This document shows positions 42,348 through 50,294 of a stretch of 64,000 bases of DNA, one piece after another. The stretch is taken from positions 297,263 to 361,262 of the forward strand of contig NZ_KQ948993.1 in NCBI RefSeq assembly GCF_001514265.1, written 5' to 3'. The stretch comes from Streptomyces resistomycificus (GTDB lineage: Bacteria > Actinomycetota > Actinomycetes > Streptomycetales > Streptomycetaceae). Both the position numbers and the translations under genes were made by a program. Positions within the stretch are counted from its first letter, which is position 1, and each line of letters opens with the position of its first letter. The notes under the pieces are model-generated. The model was not told the DNA's origin and did not search any database. It saw only the letters and a program-made list of their open reading frames with translations.

Positions 42348-42689
42348 GTGACAGCGCTGATCCGGCATCTGTTCGGACAGCCTTTTCGGACTGTCCAGAT
42401 GGGCGGCCTCTCAGCACACAACACGAGCGGCTCCTCGTTGAGCGTCGGGAGTCGAGCGGCCTGCCTGACGGTGGGTGCGGCAGTGGCCTCGGTGGCGGGC
42501 GCGTCCACCCTCGTGGCGAGCGCACCAGCACCGACGTCGGCACGCCTCGTGCAGCCGCCGCCACCGGCCGACCTCGTTCCCGTCCCGCCGGCGACGCCGG
42601 CACGACATGCCCGACCGGCACCTGAGGTCCGCCCTCAGGCCCAGGAACGAGAGCGTCGCGGACGTCCTACCAGCCGGGTCGGCGCGTAG
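42348..42689 (+). CDS. Possible small secreted or membrane protein (weak)
   Basis: A 113-aa frame from GTG 42348 with fair codon bias, one hydrophobic segment (AACLTVGAAVASVAGASTLV) and a Pro/Ala-rich tail. There is no good ribosome site, no family is recognised, and it overlaps the esterase remnant on the other strand. May be spurious. Confidence 0.25.
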   Translation: MTALIRHLFGQPFRTVQMGGLSAHNTSGSSLSVGSRAACLTVGAAVASVAGASTLVASAPAPTSARLVQPPPPADLVPVPPATPARHARPAPEVRPQAQERERRGRPTSRVGA

Positions 42690-42808
42690 ACGGGCAGGTT
42701 CGCCGTCATCCCCCTCTCGGCCGCGCGAGCGGCGGCAATGTCGGAGACCGACAGATCGTTGATCGCCGGGACCCAGGGGGCCAGCTCGGCTTCGAAGGCG
42801 TAGGACAT
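42635..42808 (-). pseudogene. Truncated alpha/beta-hydrolase (esterase) N-terminus
   Basis: From ATG 42808, with GAGGAG eight bases ahead, the frame reads MSYAFEAELAPWVPAINDLS, then VSDIAAARAAERGM, which is the N-terminal cap pattern of HSL-type alpha/beta hydrolases (acetyl-esterase/lipase). After PVYAPTRLVG the similarity stops and a TGA follows at residue 58. The HGGG, GDSAGG and His parts are missing. A full-length type-B esterase lies next door but belongs to a different family. Confidence 0.55.
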
Positions 42809-42949
42809 GGTTCTCTGCTCCTCGGAAACCTCTCACCCGCGCGATCGTCGGGACGGCAGCCAGCGCCCCGCGCCATAGGTGACACCCAGCGTCAGCATCC
42901 CCGCGGCGTTTCCGTGAAGGCGGCCGGTCGCATGGGATCCCCCGGTGCG

Positions 42950-44488
42950 TCAGGTTGACGGGGTGGGCCAGAGGGCGGTGACGTCGTCGGCCGGAGGTTC
43001 CGTGATCATGCGGCCGGCGTCGGCCGGGGAGCCGCCGATGGCCCGGGAGTTGCCCTCGGCTTTCGCGGCGTACGGCGGCCAGCCCGGGGAGCCGGTGGCG
43101 GCGAAGGCGGCCCAGGAGCCGACGAGGGTGTCGCGGGCGGTGAGGTGTTCGGGCGTGTCGGCGCCGACGAGGGACAGTTTGTCGAAGACGTGGAGCAGGT
43201 CGGCGCCGTGGAAGGCGCCCATGGCCGGTCCGCACGGTTCGTCGAGGAGGAGGTAGTGGTAGGCGCGGCCTCCGGCCCCTGCCTGGGCCTGAGCCAGACG
43301 CGTGGCCGGGATCCGGTAGAGGGCGTCGGTGAGGAAGGCACCGCGCAGGGCTGACAGGTCGTCGGGGTCAGCGATGCGGCTCCGGTAGGCGTTGAGGAGC
43401 TTCTCCGGTTCCGTGACACCGGCGCGCCGCATCTCGGTGTACAGGGCTGTTTCGCCCTCGGGGCGGAAGGAGTCACCGCCGATCATCTGGAAGACGCGGA
43501 CTTCGTCGCGGGTGGCGCCGACGAGCAGGGGGATGTCGGCGGCGGCGCCGTCGGCGACGGCCTGCTGCGGGGCGACGGGCAGCACCCCGCCGTCGAGTAC
43601 GGCACCCCAGGAACGGCCGCCGGGCAGGTTGCGGCGCCCGATGTCGCCGGTGACGACAGTGCCCTGGGCGTCCAGGATCCGCTGACAGGTGACGGTGAGC
43701 AGGTCCTCGGCGTCATCGAGGCGGAGTGCGGTGATCAGATCCTCGGCCATGGTGGTGGCGGTGGCCCGGTCGAAGATCCGGGACGTGCTGCCGCTCTGCA
43801 GGATCGCCTTGTGGAAGAGGCCGGCGGCCGCGGGTGCGGCCAGCAGGGCTCCGATGGAGAAGGCACCGGCGGACTGCCCCGCCACGGTGATGTTGCCGGG
43901 GTCACCGCCGAAGGAGGCGATGTTTTCCCGCACCCAGCGCAGAGCGGTCATCTTGTCCTGCAGGGCGAGATTGGTGGACCCGGCCCACTGGCTGCCGAGG
44001 TCGGCCAGGTGCAGGAATCCGAGGGCTCCCAGGCGGTAGTTGGCGGTGACGACGACCGCGCCGGTCTGCCGGGCGAGCGCGGCCCCGTCGCTGTAGGGGG
44101 GTGCGGCGGAGCCGGCGTCGTACCCGCCGCCGTAGACCCACACGATGACGGGGCGGACAGCGTCCTCGGCCGTCGTCGTGGGGGTCCAGACGTTGAGATA
44201 CAGGCAGTCCTCGGACGTCTCCCGGATCTCCGCCGTGGGGAAGGTGGGGAAGGAGGACTCCTGGCTCGCCCCCGGCACGAGGGAAGACGCGCCCTGCGCG
44301 GGCGCCGGTGCGAAGCGGTCGGCCCGGCGGACACCCTGCCACGGCCGGGGCGGCTGGGGCGGGCGGAACCGCAGCTCGCCCACCGGGGGTTCCGCGAAGG
44401 GGATACCGGCAAAGAGACGACCCCCGCCGGGACGTGCGCATCCGCGAACGGTGCCCGCGGCGGTATCAGCCAAAAGTGTGTCTGTCAT
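42950..44488 (-). CDS. Type-B carboxylesterase/lipase
   Basis: A 512-aa cytoplasmic-looking esterase, no signal peptide. FAGIPFAEPPVGELRFRPPQ and SEDCLYLNVWTP are the family signatures; WVYGGGYDAGS gives the oxyanion loop, NITVAGQSAGAFSIGALLAA the nucleophile elbow with the catalytic Ser, and the acid and His lie near ATRDEVRVF and GAFHGADLLHVF. These enzymes hydrolyse short and medium acyl esters, e.g. p-nitrobenzyl or xenobiotic esters. Start ATG 44488 was preferred to an upstream TTG. It is divergent from a WYL-domain regulator, 98 bp apart, which may control it. Confidence 0.92.
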   Translation of the reverse strand: MTDTLLADTAAGTVRGCARPGGGRLFAGIPFAEPPVGELRFRPPQPPRPWQGVRRADRFAPAPAQGASSLVPGASQESSFPTFPTAEIRETSEDCLYLNVWTPTTTAEDAVRPVIVWVYGGGYDAGSAAPPYSDGAALARQTGAVVVTANYRLGALGFLHLADLGSQWAGSTNLALQDKMTALRWVRENIASFGGDPGNITVAGQSAGAFSIGALLAAPAAAGLFHKAILQSGSTSRIFDRATATTMAEDLITALRLDDAEDLLTVTCQRILDAQGTVVTGDIGRRNLPGGRSWGAVLDGGVLPVAPQQAVADGAAADIPLLVGATRDEVRVFQMIGGDSFRPEGETALYTEMRRAGVTEPEKLLNAYRSRIADPDDLSALRGAFLTDALYRIPATRLAQAQAGAGGRAYHYLLLDEPCGPAMGAFHGADLLHVFDKLSLVGADTPEHLTARDTLVGSWAAFAATGSPGWPPYAAKAEGNSRAIGGSPADAGRMITEPPADDVTALWPTPST

Positions 44489-44586
44489 GGGCGTGAGCGG
44501 CCTTCCCAAGGATGCGAGGTCAGGTGGGCGGAGGTGAGCATTCCACCCCTACGTGACATCGTCCGTCAGGATTTACGCTCGTTTTC

Positions 44587-45555
44587 GTGAAAGCCGACCG
44601 ACTGCTGTCCATCCTGCTGCTCCTCCAGAGTCGCGAGCGGATCTCCCACGTCGAGCTCGCCGAACGCCTGGAGGTCTCGGTCCGCACCGTCTACCGGGAC
44701 GTCGAAGCACTGTCCGCCGCCGGTGTCCCGGTGTGGACGGAGCGCGGACGCAGCGGCGGTGTGCGGCTGCTGCCCGGCTACCGCACCGACGTCACCGGGC
44801 TGACCAACGACGAAGCACGCGCCCTGTTCGTCCTCGCCGCCGAGGGCACGCACGACGCGCTCGGCCTGGGCGAGGCGATCCGCTCCGCGCTGCGGAAGGT
44901 CATGGCCGCGCTGCCCGCCCCGCACCGCGGCGAGGCCGAGCGCACCAGTGAGCGCGTCCTCGTCGACCCCGTCCGCTGGATGCACGGCATCGAAACGGCC
45001 TCCGACGCCCATCTCGCGGAGCTCCAGCACGCCGCCTTCACCGACCGCCGGCTCCGGCTGACCTATCGCAGCGGCGACGCCCGCGAACCGCGCGGTCACA
45101 CCGTGGACCCGTACGGGCTGGTCAGCAAGGCAGGCGTCTGGTACCTGGTCGCCGACCGGGACGGTGAGCCCCGGCTGTTCCGCGCCGACCGCGTCCTTGC
45201 CGCCGCGGTCACCGACGAACCCGTCCACCGCCGTCCCGGCCAGAACCTCGCCACCGTCTGGGCCCTGCTGCGCGAGCGCTTCGAGAGCCTGCCGGACGGC
45301 CTCCGCGTCCACTGCCGCGTACACCGCGAGCAACTGGAGCTCTTCCAGCGCCTGTTCGCCTCCCAGCTGGTCGCGCCGCCCCACCCCACGGACGGCGGTT
45401 GGGCCCGCGCCGAACTTGCCTTCCGCGAACTTCCCGACGTACGCGGCCTGCTCTCCCTGGGCGCCACCGTCGAGGTCCTCGACCCGCCCGAGGCCCGCGC
45501 CGAACTCGCCGCCGTGGTCGCCGAGCTCGCCACCCTCTACAGCGCACCCGCCTGA
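44587..45555 (+). CDS. HTH-WYL transcriptional regulator
   Basis: A 322-aa protein from GTG 44587. The DeoR-like HTH is residues 1-60 (RISHVELAERLEVSVRTVYR, then DVEALSAAGVPVW), with the WYL domain at about 140-215 (RLRLTYRSGDAREPRGHTVD, then PYGLVSKAGVWYLVADRDGE) and a WCX C-terminal domain. WYL proteins respond to a small molecule or nucleic acid and act as repressors or activators. The divergent esterase gene is the natural candidate target, though no inverted repeat was found in the 98-bp gap. Confidence 0.9.
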   Translation: MKADRLLSILLLLQSRERISHVELAERLEVSVRTVYRDVEALSAAGVPVWTERGRSGGVRLLPGYRTDVTGLTNDEARALFVLAAEGTHDALGLGEAIRSALRKVMAALPAPHRGEAERTSERVLVDPVRWMHGIETASDAHLAELQHAAFTDRRLRLTYRSGDAREPRGHTVDPYGLVSKAGVWYLVADRDGEPRLFRADRVLAAAVTDEPVHRRPGQNLATVWALLRERFESLPDGLRVHCRVHREQLELFQRLFASQLVAPPHPTDGGWARAELAFRELPDVRGLLSLGATVEVLDPPEARAELAAVVAELATLYSAPA

Positions 45556-46274
45556 CGCCACCGACCGACCTGCGGCGGTTGGCGGCGGTCCCTCGTGGCC
45601 GCGGCTCGGCCTTCCGTCGCGAAGGGAGCCGGCTCATGCCGATGGCGCCGGTCAAGAGGGCCTTCCCAGCGGCGCTCCGTCCGCTTCCGGATGCGTTCCG
45701 GGGAAAGAGGAGCTGGAGGGCTGCGGGGAAAGGCTGGACGGTTACGACCGTGCGGGCCCCTGCACCGGGCCGCGTGCGGAGTGGGCCAACAGCTTGGTCA
45801 CCAGCTCGTGCAGGACCAGCCGCTCGACCAGGGTGAGCGGCTCCACGAGGTCGGCGGTGACCTGCGGGCCATGCGCGGCGAGGGCGCGTTCCAGTAGTTC
45901 AGGCAACAGCTGACGCTCTACGCCGGCGAGGCGACCGGGACACCCTCCCCGGGCTGGCTCGGCCTGCACCCCGGGCGCTGACCGGGACGGCGGCCCCACG
46001 CCACGAATCTCCGGCCGGCGTCTGCTTCCACGGGTTCGGCGGCTCGTCAGCAGCAAGAAGGACTCCCGGCGGCTTACTTGACTCTCGTCGGGATCTCGGA
46101 GGGCGTTTTCGCCCCGGTGCTTCATCCCGTAACTGGTGATTGATCCAGAGGTATCGGGTCGCGCCAGGAGATGGTGGCTCGCCGGCGCCGCGAGACGGTC
46201 GTGGCCTGCGACGCCCGCCACGATCGCATCCACGAGGCACAAGCGGCCAGATCAATCACACCGCGAGTGCTCGC
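45556..46274. other. Intergenic with a possible MarR C-terminal remnant
   Basis: About 720 bp without a convincing gene. On the minus strand near 45775-45915 the frame GVERQLLPELLERALAAHGP and then LTLVERLVLHELVTKLLAH resembles the C-terminal helix pair of MarR regulators, but no HTH is attached; it is likely a relic. The rest looks non-coding. Confidence 0.35.
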
Positions 46275-46320
46275 GTGGTTGGGTTGACGGCGCACACGTG
46301 TGCGCCGTCAACCCAACCAC
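46275..46320. terminator. 46-bp perfect palindrome, probable bidirectional terminator
   Basis: GTGGTTGGGTTGACGGCGCA and CAC (46275-46297) is followed at once by its exact reverse complement (46298-46320), so the stem is 23 bp with no loop in the DNA. It lies 25 bp past the stop of the amidohydrolase gene. Confidence 0.8.
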
Positions 46321-46344
46321 ACTCCTCACCTGCTGCGGTCCTGA

Positions 46345-47469
46345 TCAGAGGTTCAGCAGGTGTGCCGCGTTGCGGTGCGCGATGCGCTTGAGGTCGGCGC
46401 GGGAGAACGGCGCTGTGCGGAGGAACTCGACTGCCTCGGCCGTAGATTCGTAGGGGTAGTCGACGGCGAACAGCAGCCGGTCGGCGCCGAGGGCCTGGAC
46501 GGCTCCGAGGAGGGCCGCGTGGGAGAAGACGCCGCTGGTGGTCGCGTAGAGGTTGTTCCGCAGATAGTGGGAGGGCAGTTGTCGCGGCCTGCTCTTGGGG
46601 CCGGCCTGGTGGTAGCGGCTGTCGAGCCGGGCCAACTGGAAAGGCAGCAGTTCTCCCATGTGCCCCAGCGTCACCGAGGCTCCGGGGAACTCGTCGAACA
46701 CTCCACCGTAGATCAGGCGAAGTGCGTGGGCACCGACCTGCGCTGTCCATCCCCAGGACGGCCCGCTCAGCACGGGGTGCCCCTGGAACACCCGCCACTG
46801 ATCGGCGGGGAAGAGCGCGGGATGGATGTAGAGCGTCACGCCGAGCCGTTCAAGCTCGGCCCACACCGGCCGGAACTGCGGCTCGTCGAGGTAGTGGCCC
46901 AGAACGTGGTCGTTGTGCAGGACCCCCTTGAGTCCGAGTTGCTCCACCGCCCGGCGCAGCTCGACCACGGCGGCCTTCGGGTCCTGCAACGGCAGGGTGG
47001 CGAAGCCGGCGAACCGTGTCGGGTGGGCGGCGACCACGTCGGCCAGGTGGTCGTTGACCCGGCGGGCCGTGGCCACGGCCTCGGCGGGGTCCTCGATGGC
47101 CTCCACGCCGGGTGAGGTGAGCGACAGGATTTGCATGTCCACGCCATGCTTGTCCATGTCCGCCAGCCGCAACTCCGTGAGGTCGGCGAGCCGGCGCCCC
47201 CACTCCTGCCCCCAGCCGGGAGGCATCCGGGCTTCGCCTGGCCACGGGATCAGCTCCGGAACGGAGAACGCCTCTTCGACCGCGATCACCTTCATGCGGC
47301 GCCCCGGGCCGCCGGCGGGGGTCCCGGCCGACGTGGAGGGGGCGGCCTGCGCGGGGGCGGGCGAGGCGGCGAGGGCTGCCCCGCCGGCGGTGGTGCCGGC
47401 CGCGGCGGCCAGCAGGCGCCGCCGCGAGGTGCCTGCGGTGAGGGGGGATTCAGACGATCTTGGCGTCAT
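46345..47469 (-). CDS. Tat-exported amidohydrolase (ACMSD / gamma-resorcylate decarboxylase type)
   Basis: A 374-aa protein. TSRRRLLAAAAGTTAGGAAL is a twin-arginine signal, unusual for a family that is normally cytoplasmic. The TIM barrel starts with IAVEEAFSVPEL (Glu instead of the HxH metal pair, as in gamma-resorcylate decarboxylase), then FAGFATLPLQDPKAAVVELR, LYIHPALFP with a metal His, VTLGHMGELLPF and LLFAVDYPYES with the metal Asp. The family decarboxylates aromatic acids or hydrolyses related rings. ATG 47469 has AAGG eight bases ahead; 47475 is a second ATG. It is divergent from a MarR gene over a 30-bp operator. Confidence 0.88.
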   Translation of the reverse strand: MTPRSSESPLTAGTSRRRLLAAAAGTTAGGAALAASPAPAQAAPSTSAGTPAGGPGRRMKVIAVEEAFSVPELIPWPGEARMPPGWGQEWGRRLADLTELRLADMDKHGVDMQILSLTSPGVEAIEDPAEAVATARRVNDHLADVVAAHPTRFAGFATLPLQDPKAAVVELRRAVEQLGLKGVLHNDHVLGHYLDEPQFRPVWAELERLGVTLYIHPALFPADQWRVFQGHPVLSGPSWGWTAQVGAHALRLIYGGVFDEFPGASVTLGHMGELLPFQLARLDSRYHQAGPKSRPRQLPSHYLRNNLYATTSGVFSHAALLGAVQALGADRLLFAVDYPYESTAEAVEFLRTAPFSRADLKRIAHRNAAHLLNL

Positions 47470-47543
47470 CGTCATGCCTTTCCATCGGTTTACGGGAAGC
47501 AGGCGCATGGGTCGATAGGTGGGGTTCGATTTCGGACTCCACC

Positions 47544-47573
47544 ATTAGGTAACCTACTCATAGGCTACCTAAT
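47544..47573. promoter_or_regulatory. MarR-type operator (30-bp inverted repeat)
   Basis: ATTAGGTAACCTA-CTCA-TAGGCTACCTAAT: arms of 13 bp with one mismatch and a 4-bp spacer, in an AT-rich patch between the divergent amidohydrolase and MarR genes. It probably covers both promoters and binds the neighbouring MarR protein. Confidence 0.8.
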
Positions 47574-47677
47574 AAAGAAGGACCTCGGAAGCTCCGGCGA
47601 TGTTGGGCACCAGACCTGACCGGCCTACGATCGACAGACCGCGCCGAACCGACCGCCCACCGCGAAAGCAGAACCAC

Positions 47678-48154
47678 ATGCCCTCCTCCCCGCCTGACCC
47701 CGAGCCGCTCATCCGGCTGCTGTGGCGCGCACACAACTGGTTCCGAGCCGCCCTGACCACTGCGTTCGAGGCCCAGGAAGACGGGTCCGCCATCAGCGCG
47801 GCACACGTGACCCTGCTCAGTCAGCTCCCGCCAGAAGGGGCGAGCATCGCCGAGCTGGCCCGGCGTCTGGGCGTCAGCGCCCCGACAGCGCACCAGTGGG
47901 TCCACGAACTTGTCGCCCTGGGCGTGGTGACCGTGGAGAGCGATCCGCACTCCGCCCGGTCGAAGCTCGTACTCCTCACGGAGGCCGGTGTCCGGCGCCG
48001 CGCGGAGACGATGCAGATACTGGCCGGGCTCGAAGCCGCACTCGCCGAGCGCGTCGGTGCGGATGCCGTCATCGCACTTCGGGTCGCGCTGGAGGAACCA
48101 TGGGGATCTCCGGAATCGACGGTAGCGGAACTCCCCAGCCCTTCCACGCCTTAA
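47678..48154 (+). CDS. MarR-family regulator
   Basis: A 158-aa winged-helix protein from ATG 47678. ISAAHVTLLSQLPPEGASIA, ELARRLGVSAPTAHQWVHEL (recognition helix) and a wing ending in ARSKLVLLTEAGVRRR are the usual MarR layout. Longer 5' frames exist but have no start with a better site. The operator between it and the amidohydrolase suggests repression of the divergent gene and itself, lifted by an aromatic ligand. Confidence 0.9.
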   Translation: MPSSPPDPEPLIRLLWRAHNWFRAALTTAFEAQEDGSAISAAHVTLLSQLPPEGASIAELARRLGVSAPTAHQWVHELVALGVVTVESDPHSARSKLVLLTEAGVRRRAETMQILAGLEAALAERVGADAVIALRVALEEPWGSPESTVAELPSPSTP

Positions 48155-48311
48155 CGCTGTCGGCTCCCGGGCACAGTGGCCGGCCCCTCCCCGGGCAACA
48201 GGCCGCCAGGCCACCACACGCCGACCGCATGACCGGTCCGGCGGGAACCCGCAGGACAGTCAGACGCTGGAACGTCTACGGAATCCCTGCCGCCCCGGCC
48301 GCCGCCCGCGC
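48155..48311. other. Intergenic
   Basis: No gene seen. It separates the MarR gene from a transposase remnant. Confidence 0.4.
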
Positions 48312-48500
48312 CACCGTCGGCTGACCAACCTCTACGCTGACAAGGGATATTACGACCGCCCGCGCCACTCGCCCCGCAAGCGCGGTGTCACCCGCAAGGG
48401 CATGGAGCCCTCGAGCCGCCTGGGCCGCCACCGCTGAACGACGGAACGCACCGCCTCCTGCCTGACCGGATGCCGCCGCCTGCGCCCTCGTCCGGTTCCG
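48312..48500 (+). mobile_element. IS5-family transposase, decayed C-terminal fragment
   Basis: The frame reads HRRLTNLYADKGYYDRPRHS, then RKRGVTRKGMEPSSRLGRHR, an in-frame TGA, then TTERTASCLTGCRRLRPR. Working relatives read LYADKGYD..., IARxGIESSxRLGRHRW and TVERTxSWLxGCRRLHRRYE, the end of the DDE domain with the catalytic Glu. The TGA replaces the Trp of RHRW, so it is inactive. Its missing N-terminal half could be of the kind seen at 17040-17310. Confidence 0.7.
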
Positions 48501-48701
48501 CCGGCTCACCGACTGACCTTGTTGCACCAGGTGCTGCAAGCCCGCCCGCCGGGCGGGCCCCGAGCTCTTCACAACAGGCGGATGAGCGTGCCGCACGGGT
48601 GGCCGGAGGCACTCCGCTGACGGGCCTTGGCGGCGTCGGCGATCAGGGGGGATCACGCAGGTCACAGCGACGCTGCTGGACTCCTCCCGCGGGCCCGGCC
48701 C
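48501..48701. other. Intergenic with a GC stem-loop
   Basis: GCCCGCCC-GCC-GGGCGGGC near 48541-48559 is a compact stem that may end the minus-strand SDR transcript. No gene seen. Confidence 0.45.
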
Positions 48702-49502
48702 TCAGCGTGTGGGCTGGGGGTGCGGGTGGCTGTAGCGAGCGGCGGGAGTGGGGCGGTTGCCGCCCGCGAGCAGGGCGGCCTCGGCGGCCAGGAAGGCCTC
48801 GAGCGCGGCGGTCTGGTCCTCCAGGCCCGGTACGCAGATCGTCTCCCCCAGGCGCAGGCCGGCGAGGCTGGCTCCGGCCACGCCCTCCGCAGTCATGGCG
48901 GAGGGAATGTTTCCGTATCCGCCGGCGAACTCCGTCGCCACGATGCCTGGGCAGACCACCTGGGTGCGGATGGGCGTGTCGGCGAGTTCATGGGCGAGGG
49001 TGCGGGTGAAGGCAACGGTGGCGGCCTTGGCGGCGTTGTAGATGGTGCGGGGCGGCATGTGCGGGTTGCTCTGCCCGGCGCTGAAGGCCAGCAGGGAGGC
49101 GACCGTGACGATGGTCCCCTCCCCCGCGGTCAGCATGCCGGGCAGGGCGGCGCGCGCGAGCTGGATGGACGCCACGCCGTTGAGGGTGAGCAGGCGGTCG
49201 ATCTCCTCCGGGGCGACCTCGGCGAGCGGCGCGTAGCCGCCGTCTCCCGCGTTGCTGATCAGCAGCCGGACATCACCGGCTGCCAGGCGCTTGGTCACCG
49301 CAGTGAGGCCGTCGTGGTTCCCGAGGTCCGCGGGAAGGACCTCCACGGCGGCGCCGGCCGCGCGGAGTTCGTCCGCGAGCGCGGAAAGGCGGTCGGCCCT
49401 TCGGGCCACCAGGACGAAGTCGCAGTCGGCCGCGAGGAGGCGGGCGTAGGCGGCGCCGATACCGGAAGAGGCGCCGGTGATGAGAGCAAGAGTACGAGAC
49501 AT
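48702..49502 (-). CDS. SDR-family dehydrogenase
   Basis: A 266-aa classical SDR from ATG 49502 (a TTG six codons upstream is possible). LALITGASSGIGAAYARLLA is the NADP loop; ISNAGDGGYAPLAEV, the Ser in TVASLLAFSAG and IYNAAKAATVAF form the active site, in the DltE-like group that reduces ketones or fatty-acyl derivatives. It is divergent from a MarR gene with a palindromic operator near its promoter, so it is probably induced by a small molecule. Confidence 0.9.
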   Translation of the reverse strand: MSRTLALITGASSGIGAAYARLLAADCDFVLVARRADRLSALADELRAAGAAVEVLPADLGNHDGLTAVTKRLAAGDVRLLISNAGDGGYAPLAEVAPEEIDRLLTLNGVASIQLARAALPGMLTAGEGTIVTVASLLAFSAGQSNPHMPPRTIYNAAKAATVAFTRTLAHELADTPIRTQVVCPGIVATEFAGGYGNIPSAMTAEGVAGASLAGLRLGETICVPGLEDQTAALEAFLAAEAALLAGGNRPTPAARYSHPHPQPTR

Positions 49503-49534
49503 GAGGACAGCTTTATTCAAACGCCTGCGTCATG

Positions 49535-49546
49535 TCAAACGTTTGA
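49535..49546. promoter_or_regulatory. MarR-type operator TCAAACGTTTGA
   Basis: A perfect 12-bp palindrome between the divergent SDR and MarR genes, with a further half site TTCAAACG at 49516-49523. Likely bound by the adjacent MarR protein. Confidence 0.7.
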
Positions 49547-49574
49547 TGGTTGGCCAGTGTCGTATTCTCCCCGC

Positions 49575-50087
49575 ATGACGCTGCATGACGAGGGCCCCGT
49601 CGGCGCCGACGCCCTGGACCGAGTGACCTGGGCACTGCGGCGGGCGGAGTTGGCCGTGACAGCCCTGAAGGAGCAACGGCTGCGCTCGCTGGGCATGGCG
49701 GCGGCACACTATTCCCTGCTCATCGCCGTCCACGTCGATCCCGGCCTGGCCGGAGCGGAACTGGCCCGCCGCCTCAACGTCACCCCGCAGGCGGTGGCCT
49801 CCCTGGTGGCCCGACTGGAGGGCCGGGGCCAACTGGAACGCCGGCCACACCCGCGCCACCGTCACGTGCAGGAGCTCCACCTCACCGACGCCGGCCGCGA
49901 CGCGCTGCGCAAGGCCGACTCCGTGATCGCGGAGATCGAACAACAGATCACCGAGAAGCTCGACACCAAGAGCTCCAGCCAACTGAAGGCTCTTCTCGAC
50001 CAGGTGACCGACGCGATACAACAGGTGCAACCGGCAGACCCCCTCAACAGACCCGTCACCTTGCGCAAAGACGGCACACCGGGGTGA
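49575..50087 (+). CDS. MarR-family regulator
   Basis: A 170-aa protein from ATG 49575. LGMAAAHYSLLIAVHVDPGL, AGAELARRLNVTPQAVASLV (recognition helix) and a wing with LERRPHPRHRHVQELHLTDA match the winged-helix fold. The C-terminal end is polar. It shares a 72-bp promoter region with the SDR gene and probably represses both through TCAAACGTTTGA. The wing carries several His residues, a possible metal or pH link, which is only a guess. Confidence 0.9.
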   Translation: MTLHDEGPVGADALDRVTWALRRAELAVTALKEQRLRSLGMAAAHYSLLIAVHVDPGLAGAELARRLNVTPQAVASLVARLEGRGQLERRPHPRHRHVQELHLTDAGRDALRKADSVIAEIEQQITEKLDTKSSSQLKALLDQVTDAIQQVQPADPLNRPVTLRKDGTPG

Positions 50088-50294
50088 TCGCGCAAGAAGC
50101 CGGCACGGACGAGGAAGCCCAGCGTCATCAAACCAGCCTGCACCTGTCGGACGAGGGTGCGCGTCAGGTGCATGCCGTCCACGATCGGGGCGCCCGGTTC
50201 CCGGCAGGCTCGGCCGGACGGCCGATTGTGGTGGCCGGACATCGGCCATTCGGCCGAGTCCGCCGGGAATCGCCGCTTCCGTATCCTGCCGGGC
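50088..50294. other. Intergenic before the two-component genes
   Basis: No convincing gene; it must include the promoter of the kinase gene, which begins with GTG 50295. Confidence 0.4.

Noticed and set aside
46191..46290. A small + strand frame starting MVARRRRETVV
   Set aside because: About 38 codons, no ribosome site, overlaps the palindrome and no family resemblance.
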